Shown here: positions 41,887 through 49,798 of the stretch, in pieces
How positions within the stretch are numbered: the stretch's first letter is position 1
Layout of the letters: the number at the start of each line of letters is the position of its first letter
DNA from: Streptomyces mirabilis
GTDB taxonomy: Bacteria > Actinomycetota > Actinomycetes > Streptomycetales > Streptomycetaceae
Direction: 5' to 3'
Length of the DNA: 64,000 bases
NCBI RefSeq assembly: GCF_039503195.1
Contig: NZ_JBCJKP010000001.1
Coordinates: 4,650,001 to 4,714,000, forward strand
Notes under the pieces: model-generated
Seen by the model: the letters and a program-made list of their open reading frames with translations, nothing else
What the model was told of the DNA's origin: nothing
Database searches by the model: none
Translations under genes and position numbers: made by a program

Positions 41887-41990
41887 GACAGGCGATCAAC
41901 CTGTCTAACTTCTCTTGTGTTACCTAGATTAGTTGCGGGACGGTTCAATGCAAGACCTGGGGCAGATTTCTTTAGGTCACTTAGGTAACC
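41887..41990. promoter_or_regulatory. Divergent control region with GntR-type operators
   Basis: GTTACCTAG (41919-41927) and its inverse TTAGGTAAC (41981-41989), with TTAGGTCAC (41972-41980), are three copies of one 9-mer. GACAGG/CCTGTC (41887-41905) is a separate dyad. The region lies between the rep operon (left) and the gntR-like gene (right). In pSAM2 the GntR protein KorSA represses such a site. Confidence 0.55.
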
Positions 41991-42003
41991 TGGGGAGGTG
42001 ACG

Positions 42004-42357
42004 GTGAGCCAGGATGATCCGCGTAGCGCCTACGAGCAGGTGGCAGACGACCTCCGACGGAGGATTGCCTCCGGAGCTCTCAAGGCTGGCCAGCGGCTCG
42101 ACGGAAACGCCAAGATGGCTGAACGCTATGGCGTAGCGCCGATGACCATTCGCCACGCGCTCGACATCCTGCGACGCGAACAGCTCATCGTGAGCCAGCA
42201 AGGGCGCGGGACCTTCGTCGCCAGCGATCCGGGCTTCGCAGACTCGGCGGAGGAGGCCAGCACCATGGCCGATGAACTCGGCGAGATCAGGGCCGCTCTG
42301 GAACTGATCAACTCGCGGCTCGACCGCCTTGAGACCCAGGTTCGCGAACGTCCTTGA
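42004..42357 (+). CDS. GntR-family (KorSA-like) regulator of element 1
   Basis: 117 aa from GTG 42004, chosen over GTG 41998 because GGGGAGG precedes it by five bases. The winged HTH (about 8-75) reads SAYEQVADDLRRRIASGALK, MAERYGVAPMTIRHALDILR and SQQGRGTFVAS. A short C-terminal coiled coil (ELGEIRAALELINSRLDRL) replaces a ligand domain. This compact form is typical of AICE and plasmid transfer repressors. It likely represses the divergent rep-xis-int operon and itself through the TTAGGTAAC repeats. Confidence 0.88.
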   Translation: MSQDDPRSAYEQVADDLRRRIASGALKAGQRLDGNAKMAERYGVAPMTIRHALDILRREQLIVSQQGRGTFVASDPGFADSAEEASTMADELGEIRAALELINSRLDRLETQVRERP

Positions 42358-42457
42358 CCGAGGAAGACAGCCGCTCGACCCGCTGAGCAGCTTCGGCGAG
42401 CTTCTTCCGGATCTCGTGCAGCTCTACTAATAATCGCGCCCTGTCCGCGACCCTCAC
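42308..42457 (-). CDS. Possible 49-aa coiled-coil protein
   Basis: GTG 42457 has GGGGGA eight bases upstream. The frame encodes RARLLVELHEIRKKLAEAAQ then RVERLSSSVKDVRE, an amphipathic helix, and ends within the antisense strand of the gntR-like gene. It follows the XRE gene on the same strand after 23 bases. The heptad-like pattern and ribosome site argue for translation; size and overlap argue against. Confidence 0.35.
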   Translation of the reverse strand: MRVADRARLLVELHEIRKKLAEAAQRVERLSSSVKDVREPGSQGGRAAS

Positions 42458-42480
42458 AGCGTCTGTCCCCCAGTCAGTGA

Positions 42481-43698
42481 TCAGCCCAGTTTCATACTCG
42501 CGGCGAGACGCCTGATCTCCGCCGTGTGCGCGTGCTTGTCCGTCGACCTCAGATCGTCCACAAGGTTCCGGGCAATCGGCCTGTTGCGTACGTGCTGAGG
42601 GGCAATCGCGTCAGCCCGCAGGATCGCGTCAGCCGCCGGGGCCGACTTGCCGTTCATCATCTGGCCGACAGCCGTGCAGACCCAGAAGTGCGACTGCCGC
42701 TCGCCCGACGCCATGTTCCCGATGTTGACCAACTCGGCGCGTGAGAGCACGTCGCGAGGGTGGCCCAGTTCCAAACTCACTTCCACCGAGTGGATCTCTG
42801 CGTTGACTGCGTTGAACTGAGTCTGGAATGCGTTGCCGTCCTCCGGTACGCCGGCCGCCGCCTGTCGAGCCTCAGCCAGATGGGACTCCGCCTCCGGCCG
42901 ATCCCAGAGTCGGGACCATGCCACGGCGGCCCGCAGATGCATCGCACCCCACAGGGCGCGCAACGTCTGGTCAGCCGCACCCATGTGAGGTTCGAGGTCA
43001 TCGAGAGCCTTGCGTGCCATGTCACGCGCCGCGCCCAGCTCTCCCTCGTGAAGCCAAAGGCCGCAGAGATCCCAGCGAGCCGCAGCGCGGAGGATCGGAG
43101 ACTCTGCCCGCTCGGCCGCCACCAGCTCACGCTGAACAGCACTCCATCCGAGGTCATGGTGACCGAGGAGATTGGACGACACGCGCGCCATGTGGCTCGC
43201 CCGCAGCATGAGCGACTCAGCCCGCGGTACATCTTCGCCCTCGGCCGTATCACACAGAACGATCAGATCACGAAGAATCCGAGGGAGGACGTCGCCCAGG
43301 GCGGCGAACTTCGCATCCTGCCTCAACCTCTCTGCCGCCTCGACTCGCAAGGTGAGTTCGGGAAGGGCCGGAACATCGGCCACCGCAATCAGAGCAGCGC
43401 CGCCGGGCATGGTCGCCTGTTGGAGCGCGAGGCGAAGGCCGGGAATCGCAGCGTGACCGGAGTCGAGTTCCGATGTCTCGTGCCGGTACGGCTGGCCGGT
43501 CAGCTCTACGACCTCCACGCCGAGAACCTCGGCGATCTGACCGAGGACGCTCATGCGATCGAGCGGAAGGCGGCCGGTTTCGATCTTCGAGACCCAGCTC
43601 ACCGAGCGATCGACGGATGCCGCCAACTGCGCTTGATCCCAGCCGAGTCGGCGCCGCGCTCGTGCTACGCGCTGCCCTGTGGTCAGTTCAGCCATCAT
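42481..43698 (-). CDS. XRE-family regulator with C-terminal TPR-like helices
   Basis: 405 aa (ATG 43698; the adjacent second ATG 43695 has better spacing from AAGGGA). The HTH (about 8-62) reads LTTGQRVARARRRLGWDQAQ, LAASVDRSVSWVSKIETGRL and LGQIAEVLGVEVVELTGQPY. The rest (about 80-400) is an alpha-helical array with repeated LWLHEGELGAARDMARKALD-type helices, as in Rap/PlcR-like or Streptomyces XRE-TPR regulators that may bind peptides. A palindrome upstream is the probable autoregulatory site. Confidence 0.86.
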   Translation of the reverse strand: MMAELTTGQRVARARRRLGWDQAQLAASVDRSVSWVSKIETGRLPLDRMSVLGQIAEVLGVEVVELTGQPYRHETSELDSGHAAIPGLRLALQQATMPGGAALIAVADVPALPELTLRVEAAERLRQDAKFAALGDVLPRILRDLIVLCDTAEGEDVPRAESLMLRASHMARVSSNLLGHHDLGWSAVQRELVAAERAESPILRAAARWDLCGLWLHEGELGAARDMARKALDDLEPHMGAADQTLRALWGAMHLRAAVAWSRLWDRPEAESHLAEARQAAAGVPEDGNAFQTQFNAVNAEIHSVEVSLELGHPRDVLSRAELVNIGNMASGERQSHFWVCTAVGQMMNGKSAPAADAILRADAIAPQHVRNRPIARNLVDDLRSTDKHAHTAEIRRLAASMKLG

Positions 43699-43743
43699 GG
43701 GTTCCCTTCGACACTACGACGGTACCCACGCCGAACCGTGACG

Positions 43744-43762
43744 CTGTCAGTAAAAGTGACAG
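43744..43762. promoter_or_regulatory. Operator of the XRE gene
   Basis: CTGTCAGTAAAAGTGACAG: 6-bp perfect arms around GTAAAAG, 46 bases upstream of the XRE start. Confidence 0.55.
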
Positions 43763-44251
43763 TGAGCGCCCGAACGGCCCACCGGCAGGCCGGAGTTACA
43801 GATTTCTCTACCTCATCAAGCCCCGGCTGCGCTCCGCTCCGCCGGGCGCGCTCCCGGCTCCGCTCCGCGCGACGCTCCTGCCTTCGGCCCGCTCCGCGCG
43901 GGCTGCGCCGACGCGCGCCCACGAGAGATAGGCCCGGAGAGCATGAGACGAGAACCAAGCCCGCGGCTTCAAGACGATGCCTCCGGCGGGGGCGCTCAGA
44001 CTCCGGGATGGATGGGGCACCGTTCGCGAGTGCCGGCCGGAGCGTGGCGAGCGTCGTGGAGCTCCCATCCCGACCACCTTCGACCCAGGTCAAGCCGAGC
44101 AGACGCGGCCCAGGGCGTCCAGGTCGTTCGTACAGTGGCGCGCTCCACCTGGACGCCCTGAACCACGCCCGCTCCACTACGTGTGGGCCGAAGGCGGACG
44201 GGATGGGAGCTGGGGAGAGTGGGGGGTGCAGGCTGTGAGATGGTCCCGCTC
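43763..44251. other. 489-bp non-coding segment with a structured element
   Basis: 43800-43930 contains CTACCTCATCAAG followed by GCTCCGC-rich DNA resembling the 62970-63010 stretch of element 2. 43971-44227 is the structured repeat listed separately. ORFs here are short and compositionally poor. Confidence 0.6.
43971..44227. repeat. Nested-hairpin element, copy 1 (shared with element 2)
   Basis: Homologous to 63471-63720. Outer arms are 44060-44082 and 44189-44211 (two internal mismatches). The inner arms CAGGGCGTCCAGGT (44111-44124) and ACCTGGACGCCCTG (44147-44160) pair perfectly over 14 bp around an invariant 22-nt loop that begins CGTTCGTACAG. The outer stem retains pairing in copy 2 through a T-A to G-C change. 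It may be a replication or transfer origin, or a structured RNA. Confidence 0.8.
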
Positions 44252-44626
44252 ATGACCGAGTCATGGACGATCGACGGCAGCTCTGATCCAGTGACGTCCC
44301 AGGTGGTGCGGGAGGCACTTCTGGAGAGGATCGAGGGAGGGCGGCTCGAAACATGGCTGACCAGCTCATCTGGCCGTTTGTTGGCCTTCGTCACCAACAC
44401 GGACCGTGCGACCGTGTCGTTGCTGGACGGAGAAGGTGATGCTGGCGAGCACGCCGTGGACCGAGAAGCCGATGGATCAAGCGACGGCTTTATCCTCGCC
44501 AACGGTCAGCACGACGAGTACCCAAATGAGGACACGGTGCCGCTTGAGGAGGCCCTCAAGATCGTCCGCCACATCGTCAGTGAGGGCTCCTGGCCCGCCG
44601 ACACGTCCTGGGTGGTCGATCGCTGA
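44252..44626 (+). CDS. Imm1-like immunity protein
   Basis: 124 aa from ATG 44252. The C-terminal half reads GFILANGQHDEYPNEDTVPL then EEALKIVRHIVSEGSWPADT, close to the Imm1-family pattern (a strand, then P-x-D-x-x-V-P-L and a helix). These proteins neutralise polymorphic toxins. No toxin gene is adjacent, so it is an orphan. Family assignment is from memory of the pattern. Confidence 0.55.
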   Translation: MTESWTIDGSSDPVTSQVVREALLERIEGGRLETWLTSSSGRLLAFVTNTDRATVSLLDGEGDAGEHAVDREADGSSDGFILANGQHDEYPNEDTVPLEEALKIVRHIVSEGSWPADTSWVVDR

Positions 44627-44813
44627 CGAAGCAGCTCGGGCCGTTCCTGGGCCGTCCGAGGCGGACCAGCGTTGACAGACGACGACAGGGGCTGACCACT
44701 TCCCCGCAGGTCACAGAGGTCAGCCAGGAAAGACGCCCACATGAGAGACTGGCTGCGCCACTTCCAGAAGAACTGATCTCGCGGCGGTACACGGCCAGTC
44801 GAAAGGTCTGCGC

Positions 44814-45254
44814 GTGACAGACAAGCGTGCAGGCACAGGTTCTCCTGACTGGGCCTACAACTGGGCAGACGGTACAGGTCTGCTCGGGATGGACCAGCCG
44901 GAGGAAATCGACGCGGCATTTGAACGCGGCGAGCCGCACGTCGGAGTGGCCGTGATCGGCCTTGCCCTCAATTACTCCGATCCCGTGGCCATCCTTCCCC
45001 GGATCGCCCACGCTCTCCGCTCGGACTCGGAAGAACTGCGCCGACAGGGCACGGTCGCGCTAGCGCACGTTGCACGTCTTCACCACTCGGTCGATACCGA
45101 GTGCCTGGCCCTCTTGCGAACCCGCCCCAGGGGCAACGAAGCCGACGACGATCTCTGGACGTTTGTCCCGCACCGGCGCTTGCCTCTCTGGCTCTGGCGT
45201 CATCACCTGCCCCAACACACGAAATGGCTACTTTGGGACCGCTGGCGCGCTTGA
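44814..45254 (+). CDS. Hypothetical helical-repeat protein (immunity-like)
   Basis: 146 aa from GTG 44814, with AAAGG upstream. It contains HVGVAVIGLALNYSDPVAIL and RIAHALRSDSEELRRQGTVA followed by LAHVARLHHSVDTECLALL. This is a HEAT-like helical pattern seen in Streptomyces hypothetical proteins of toxin-immunity regions. The function is not recognised. It is flanked by non-coding DNA with CAACAGCAGC-like sequences. Confidence 0.58.
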   Translation: MTDKRAGTGSPDWAYNWADGTGLLGMDQPEEIDAAFERGEPHVGVAVIGLALNYSDPVAILPRIAHALRSDSEELRRQGTVALAHVARLHHSVDTECLALLRTRPRGNEADDDLWTFVPHRRLPLWLWRHHLPQHTKWLLWDRWRA

Positions 45255-45714
45255 GACCGCGCACCCCCAGCCATCCACCGTTGGAGGCGAGTGCTAGCCG
45301 TGCTCGTTGCGTGCCCGATCCGGCGGGATCTCCCGGGGTCTCACGGGGAACCGTGGGGCCAGTCGCGCTCCAGCGCAGGTCAGGGACTTCCCAGGTCAGC
45401 CGCCATCCACATACGCCGTCTTCCAAACTAGTGCTTCAGGCCGGAGAGAAAAGCCGCTTGTCAAGACTGCGTGCGGCGGCTGACACCAGCGGTTGACACC
45501 AACAAGCGCGAACAGCAGCGGTCGACGCCGGACCTCCGTGGACGATCGGCCGAGGCGTAGGACCGGTGGGCCGACGTCGACGGTCCCCGGTGATCGACCT
45601 GATAAAGATGAGGCCAGACCTCAAAGGCTGGGACCACGCGGGGTGTCACCATCAACCGATGGGCGAAGCCCCGCCAGCCTTGACCTACTCTGGTCGCCCT
45701 GATCGGATGCTCCC
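45255..45714. other. 460-bp non-coding spacer
   Basis: No credible ORF. It includes GGTCTCACGGGGAACC (near 45338), with a similar GGACTCACGGGGAACC near 46660, and a TTGACACCAACAAGCGCGAA stretch (45494) similar to 45962-45980. Repeated spacers of this sort suggest cassette gain by recombination. Confidence 0.45.
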
Positions 45715-45951
45715 ATGGCCACGGACCCGAGCGAGTACGACAAGGCGATGCCGATCGTGGCGGCCCATCTGGCGAAGATCGAGCGGGCAGTCAGCCGGAC
45801 CCGTTCCTCTCACGCCGGACAGTTGTACACAACCGTCAGGGAAGCCCTCGTGCAGGCACTGCGGGATGAAAATGCCGAAAGAGTCGTCCCGCAGGTCGTC
45901 GACGAGTTCGCCCGGCGGATCTCTGAGGAGCCAGACGCGCTCCCGTTCTGA
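45715..45951 (+). CDS. Small hypothetical protein
   Basis: 78 aa from ATG 45715. It is helix-rich: MPIVAAHLAKIERAVSRTRS, LYTTVREALVQALRDENAER, VVPQVVDEFARRISEEPDAL. A real gene is supported by normal codon bias and lack of low complexity. No family is recognised. It belongs to the row of small plus-strand genes at the end of element 1. Confidence 0.5.
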   Translation: MATDPSEYDKAMPIVAAHLAKIERAVSRTRSSHAGQLYTTVREALVQALRDENAERVVPQVVDEFARRISEEPDALPF

Positions 45952-46267
45952 CATCCACACCTGACATCAACGACGGCGGACAGCAGCAGCCACGAGCGGT
46001 CCGTGGGAGGACCCGGCGCGGTGAGGTTGAGCTGTACAGCAGCGAAGTACAGCAACCACCGCGTTCCCGACCGACCACCACCGACCCCAGACGACCGATT
46101 GACGTGCCCGAGAGACCTCAGCGACCGCCCCGCCCAGAGTTCGCATCGAGGGGGTACGAGAGCGGTGGCCGGGGGCTGTGGCTGTCTGCTGCTCGTCACT
46201 AGGGTCACTGCCACAGCTGACTGAAATCACTGTGCTCCCGATAGGCCAAGTCCATACCCTCTGCGAC
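45952..46267. other. 316-bp non-coding spacer
   Basis: It contains CTGACATCAACGACGGCGGA (45961), related to 45494, and otherwise nothing recognisable. Overlapping ORFs on both strands are shadows. Confidence 0.4.
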
Positions 46268-46597
46268 ATGGCTTCTGACGAATCAGGTTCTTTGCCCTGT
46301 CGGCCCCGACTCATGGACGGAGGACCATACGAGTGCCCGTGCTGCCGGCTCATGACTCTCGAGACATCGGCCAGTTTCGAGATCTGTCCAGAGTGCGGGT
46401 GGGAGGACGATGGGCAGGACGATTCCGACGCTGACAAAGTCCTCGGCGGTCCCAATGGGGCGGAGAGCCTGACGGAAGCGCGGGAACGCTACGCGGCGTA
46501 CATTGCCGAGTCAGCCGGTCCTGACAGCGTTACTCGGGGCGGCGAGGGGTCTTGGCGGTCTGCCGCCAAGAGGAAGCGGCCGAGACAGACCGAGTAA
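46268..46597 (+). CDS. CPCC-family cysteine-rich protein
   Basis: 109 aa from ATG 46268. The core reads YECPCCRLMTLETSASFEIC followed by PECGWEDDGQDDSDADKVLG and GPNGAESLTEARERYAAY, the CPCC domain (C-P-C-C ... C-P-x-C-x-W-E-D-D). It probably binds zinc. Such small proteins occur widely near toxin-immunity loci and mobile elements; the precise role is unknown. Confidence 0.8.
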   Translation: MASDESGSLPCRPRLMDGGPYECPCCRLMTLETSASFEICPECGWEDDGQDDSDADKVLGGPNGAESLTEARERYAAYIAESAGPDSVTRGGEGSWRSAAKRKRPRQTE

Positions 46598-46753
46598 GTG
46601 CGCAGTTGGAGGTCAGGTCGAACGTGTCCGCGTGCCACAGTCGCGCCAGATGAGGCGGGGACTCACGGGGAACCTCGGCTGCCGACGGGTAGCGCAGCCA
46701 GCAGATGCCGAAGTCGGAATCCTGCAGGTCAGACCTCAACTCGCCCCACCTCG
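46598..46753. other. Non-coding right end of element 1
   Basis: 156 bases before the right att with no ORF. It has a GGACTCACGGGGAACC block. Confidence 0.4.
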
Positions 46754-46796
46754 CTCCTAAAGCGGGTGTCGCAGGTTCGAATCCTGCCGGGGGCAC
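46754..46796 (+). repeat. attR of element 1 / attL of element 2 (43-bp copy 2)
   Basis: Perfect repeat of 37864-37906. It lies between the two elements, 68 bases before the element-2 integrase 3' end, so it serves as a shared junction. Confidence 0.92.
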
Positions 46797-46802
46797 CAGG
46801 GC

Positions 46803-46836
46803 AAAGGCCCCGGACCGATCATGGTCCGGGGCCTTT
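46803..46836. terminator. Terminator at the left end of element 2
   Basis: AAAGGCCCCGGACC / GGTCCGGGGCCTTT, perfect 14-bp stem with loop GATCAT. Two TTTGACGGCAG copies follow (46834, 46847). Confidence 0.8.
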
Positions 46837-46864
46837 GACGGCAGCATTTGACGGCAGTCGCCTC

Positions 46865-48010
46865 TCAGGCAGCAGGCGGACGGCGCTTGAGCAGGCGGTC
46901 CATGTGGCTGATCGCCTCCCGCTGCGTGTCGTGCACGACGTGCGTGTAGACGTCCATGGTGATGCTGATCTGGCTGTGGCCGAGGATCTCCATGATGACC
47001 CGCGGGGCGACCCCGGCCGCAGTCAGCAGCGTGGCGCAGCCGTGCCGTGCATCGTGCAGCCGCACCACCCGTAGCCCGGCGTCTGCGGCGACCCGAGTGA
47101 AGGACCGGTAGACGTTCCGCGGCTCCACCGGCCGGCCGTTCCTCGTCGCGAAGACGTGGCCGTCCTCAGACCAGGCGACACCGGTGCGCGCGAACGCCTC
47201 CCGTTGCCGGAGCCGATGCCACCGCAGCGGGGCGAGGCACAGGGCGGGCATGGGGACCACCCGACTGCGACGGCTCTTGGGGTCGTCGTCGTAGAGCGTG
47301 CCCCTGCGGCGCTGGGTCTGCTGACGTACGTGCAGCACCCGGTTGTCCAAGTCCAGGTCCGACCAGCGCAGGCCCACCAGTTCACCGCGGCGCAGTCCCA
47401 TGGCGACAGCGAGCACGAATGCGGCGTAGAGCGGATCGCTTCGCGCCGCCTCCAGGAACGACAGGGTCTCCTCCAGCGTCCACGGGCGAATCTCCCGCTG
47501 CTTGACGCGCGGCGGCTCCACCAGCGCGGCGACATTGCGTGTGATCAGTTCCTCTCGGACGGCTGCCGAGAGCGCCGTGCGCAGCACCCGGTGTGCTTCC
47601 TTCCCGGTCGCGGCCGTGTGGGCGCCTTGCACCCGAGTGATGAAGCGGCGCACGTCGGCAACGCTCAGGGATTCCAGCCGCTTGGGGCCCAGGATCGGGA
47701 CCAGGTAAAGCCGCACATGCGCCTCGTACTTGTCGTACGTGCTGAGCTTGCGGCGCGGCTCAACGTAGTGCTCCAGCCAGTACGGCAGCCACTCGGAGAG
47801 CTTGGCGGAGCGGGTGGGCGTGGGGATGCCTTGGCGGTCGCGTCGGACCAGTTCCTGGCGTTTGGTGTCGCACTCCTCCCACGTGGCGCCGTAGACCGTC
47901 TTGCGCTTGCGGGTGCCGTCAGGCTGCGGAACGTACACACGGGCTTCGTACCGGCCATCCTTGCGCTGCCAGATGCTGCCGGCGCCGTTTGGATTCCTCT
48001 TGCGTGCCAT
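46865..48010 (-). CDS. int: Tyrosine recombinase (integrase) of element 2
   Basis: 381 aa. AP2-like arm-binding N-terminus (GSIWQRKDGRYEARVYVPQP). Core-binding domain about 70-155. Catalytic residues: Arg in GLRRGELVGLRWSDL, Lys in DDPKSRRSRVVPMP, HDARHGCATLL, GHSQISITMDVYTHV. It is only distantly similar to the element-1 integrase, yet sits next to the same tRNA core sequence. The start overlaps the excisionase stop. Confidence 0.95.
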   Translation of the reverse strand: MARKRNPNGAGSIWQRKDGRYEARVYVPQPDGTRKRKTVYGATWEECDTKRQELVRRDRQGIPTPTRSAKLSEWLPYWLEHYVEPRRKLSTYDKYEAHVRLYLVPILGPKRLESLSVADVRRFITRVQGAHTAATGKEAHRVLRTALSAAVREELITRNVAALVEPPRVKQREIRPWTLEETLSFLEAARSDPLYAAFVLAVAMGLRRGELVGLRWSDLDLDNRVLHVRQQTQRRRGTLYDDDPKSRRSRVVPMPALCLAPLRWHRLRQREAFARTGVAWSEDGHVFATRNGRPVEPRNVYRSFTRVAADAGLRVVRLHDARHGCATLLTAAGVAPRVIMEILGHSQISITMDVYTHVVHDTQREAISHMDRLLKRRPPAA

Positions 48011-48207
48011 CAGGCGGCTTCCTCCAACTGGTCATTGATGAAGGCTCGAAGAGCATCGGCAGGCACGCGGCGGCATCGGCCGATCTTGATGCTCTTGAGC
48101 TGTCGAGAGCGGATGAGGTCGTAGACCTTGAAACGGCTAAGGCTCAATGCCTCCATCACTTCGGGAACCGTGAGCGCTTGGTGAGTAGTGGGCAAGGCGG
48201 AACTCAC
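48010..48207 (-). CDS. xis: Excisionase/HTH protein of element 2
   Basis: 65 aa from GTG 48207 with GGGAGG five bases upstream; a longer frame is rejected for poor composition. It reads LTVPEVMEALSLSRFKVYDL followed by IRSRQLKSIKIGRCRRVPAD, the MerR-like excisionase HTH, and ends ALRAFINDQLEEAA. Its stop overlaps the integrase start by one base (TGATG). Confidence 0.87.
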   Translation of the reverse strand: MSSALPTTHQALTVPEVMEALSLSRFKVYDLIRSRQLKSIKIGRCRRVPADALRAFINDQLEEAA

Positions 48208-48248
48208 TGCGGCCTCCCAAACGGGGCTGTTGGCTTCCTTCTGGGGAA

Positions 48249-48497
48249 TCCGCCACGTCCGCCACGCCGCCACATCGCAGGTCAGAGCCTTGATCGTGTG
48301 GCGGATAGCGTTTTTGTGGCGGATAGGTGCCGCCACACCGAGGGGATGCGGCGGCACCGGGAGAGCCGGTTTGGTCAGCCGGCGAGGACGGGCTGTGTGG
48401 CGGTTTCCGCGGACGTGTGGCGGATGGCTGTGGCGCTATCCGCCACGGATTCACCCCCGCTGACCTGCGGTGTGGCGGACGTGGCGGACGTGGCGGA
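48249..48497. repeat. Iteron-like cluster of GTGGCGGA
   Basis: About twelve copies of GTGGCGG(A/T) or its inverse TCCGCCAC lie within 250 bp, covering the gap upstream of xis and the last codons of the DUF3631 gene (near 48249, 48259, 48298, 48316, 48329, 48397, 48417, 48440, 48472, 48481, 48490). Possible replication origin of element 2. Confidence 0.6.
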
Positions 48498-49604
48498 TTC
48501 TCCAGGGGACGGAGGGCAGTACCGCACCCACGCGTCCGCGAGGTCCTCCGCGTAGTAGCCCTTGGGGAACCCGGACGGGGTGCGGATGCCGCGCGACTTG
48601 ATCGGCTTGTTCGCGTGAGTGACGTACTGCCCCAACAGCCGTCCCAGCGTGCGGGAGTTGATCGGCTTGTCGTCGACATCGCCCCACGGCCCGTCGTCCA
48701 TGCGGAGCAGGCACTCGATGATCACGGCGGTCGGCATGCGGTCCGCGCCGCAGAACACCTTGTCCCGCAGGTCCGTCAACAGCCTGATGCCGATGGAGGA
48801 TTCGTCGTTGTCGTGGGCTGCGCTGATCAGTTCCACACAGGCGACCCGCGCCCGTGCCGGCCAGTCGCCCCCGGCTGCGTCCGCGACGGCGAGCAGGGGC
48901 TCCCATACATCGGCGGGCCGGTCGGTCACGCCCTCGGGCATCTCGGGCCACGCGTTCGCCACCCGGTCGCGGACGGTGTCCGCCCACTTGGCGAGCTGGT
49001 CCCGTAGGGCGTGGCCTTGCTTCTCGTGGGTGCGCTGCCGGTAGGGCTCGACTTTCTCGTTGGGGGCGCGCTTGCGCATGCGGACGATGACCGCGCGCGT
49101 GAGAACGGTGTTGGGCAGGGACCCGAGCCCGGCCATGGCGACCGCGCAGTAGGAATCGAAGACCTGCGCGTTCTGGTTGGAGCCTTCGCCGACGCAGCGC
49201 AGGGCGCCGCCGATGCGCCGGTATCCGGCGTTCAGGAAGCCGCGCAGGGCCTCATCGGCGCCGGCCCTGGGACCGAAGATTGTGTCCACCTCGTCGAACA
49301 GCACGGTGGGCAGTCCTTCGGCCGAGTCGACCAGCCGGTAGAGGGCATTGGCGGATGCGGACACGGTGGCGACCGGTCGGGGGGTGAGCAGTTCCACGAT
49401 CTCCAGCGCCCGCGACTTTCCCGACCCGGGCTCCGGGGACAAAAACGCGATCCTCGGCGTCGTCTCGAAGCACTCGATCAGATGGGCGTGCGCGTCCCAC
49501 AGGGTCACGGCGACGTAGGCGGCTTCTCGGGGGAAGACGTTGAAGCGGCGGTGGAAGGCTTCCACCTCATTGAGCAGCGCGGCCCCGTCGATGGTGGCGG
49601 TCAT
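48375..49604 (-). CDS. DUF3631-domain P-loop ATPase
   Basis: 409 aa from ATG 49604 with GGAGG eight bases upstream. Walker A is LSPEPGSGKSRALEI (about 48-62) and Walker B TVLFDEVDTIFG. The DUF3631 C-terminal part has ADVWEPLLAVADAAGGDWPA and RTLGRLLGQYVTHANKPIKS. In actinomycete elements this protein accompanies a primase-polymerase and probably acts as a helicase-like replication factor. The last ~35 residues are Ser/Ala/Thr repeats encoded by the GTGGCGGAC iterons. Confidence 0.87.
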   Translation of the reverse strand: MTATIDGAALLNEVEAFHRRFNVFPREAAYVAVTLWDAHAHLIECFETTPRIAFLSPEPGSGKSRALEIVELLTPRPVATVSASANALYRLVDSAEGLPTVLFDEVDTIFGPRAGADEALRGFLNAGYRRIGGALRCVGEGSNQNAQVFDSYCAVAMAGLGSLPNTVLTRAVIVRMRKRAPNEKVEPYRQRTHEKQGHALRDQLAKWADTVRDRVANAWPEMPEGVTDRPADVWEPLLAVADAAGGDWPARARVACVELISAAHDNDESSIGIRLLTDLRDKVFCGADRMPTAVIIECLLRMDDGPWGDVDDKPINSRTLGRLLGQYVTHANKPIKSRGIRTPSGFPKGYYAEDLADAWVRYCPPSPGESATSATSATPQVSGGESVADSATAIRHTSAETATQPVLAG

Positions 49605-49798
49605 GCGGCATACCTCCTGTCGGAGCAGCGGGCCGTGCCCGCGATACGGAGGGCGGTGGGAAGAGCTGAAAGGACGCCCTGACGGGCGAACTTCTCTCGG
49701 GCGCCCACACCCGTTGCCCCGCAGGCCTGTTCGGCGTCCTGCGGGCCGTCCATGGCGGGGATGGGGCAATCCAGGCGGGGGGAGCGGGGGGCGGTCAT
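49601..49798 (-). CDS. Small hypothetical protein in the replication operon
   Basis: 65 aa. The ATG 49798 overlaps the primase-polymerase stop (ATGA), and the TGA overlaps the DUF3631 start (ATGA), so it is tightly coupled on both sides. It contains DCPIPAMDGPQDAEQACGAT and VGAREKFARQGVLSALPTAL. No family is recognised. Confidence 0.6.
   Translation of the reverse strand: MTAPRSPRLDCPIPAMDGPQDAEQACGATGVGAREKFARQGVLSALPTALRIAGTARCSDRRYAA

Larger units (their letters stand above)
37907..46796. mobile_element. Integrative element 1 (AICE-like) in tRNA-Arg
   Basis: An 8.9-kb unit bounded by perfect 43-bp att copies. The order from the tRNA is integrase, excisionase, RepSA-type initiator, two small genes (minus), GntR regulator (plus), XRE regulator (minus), a structured non-coding repeat and four small plus-strand genes with immunity-like features. 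The int-xis-rep block is that of actinomycete integrative and conjugative elements, but no FtsK/TraB translocase or spread genes are present. It may therefore be non-self-transmissible. Confidence 0.88.
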
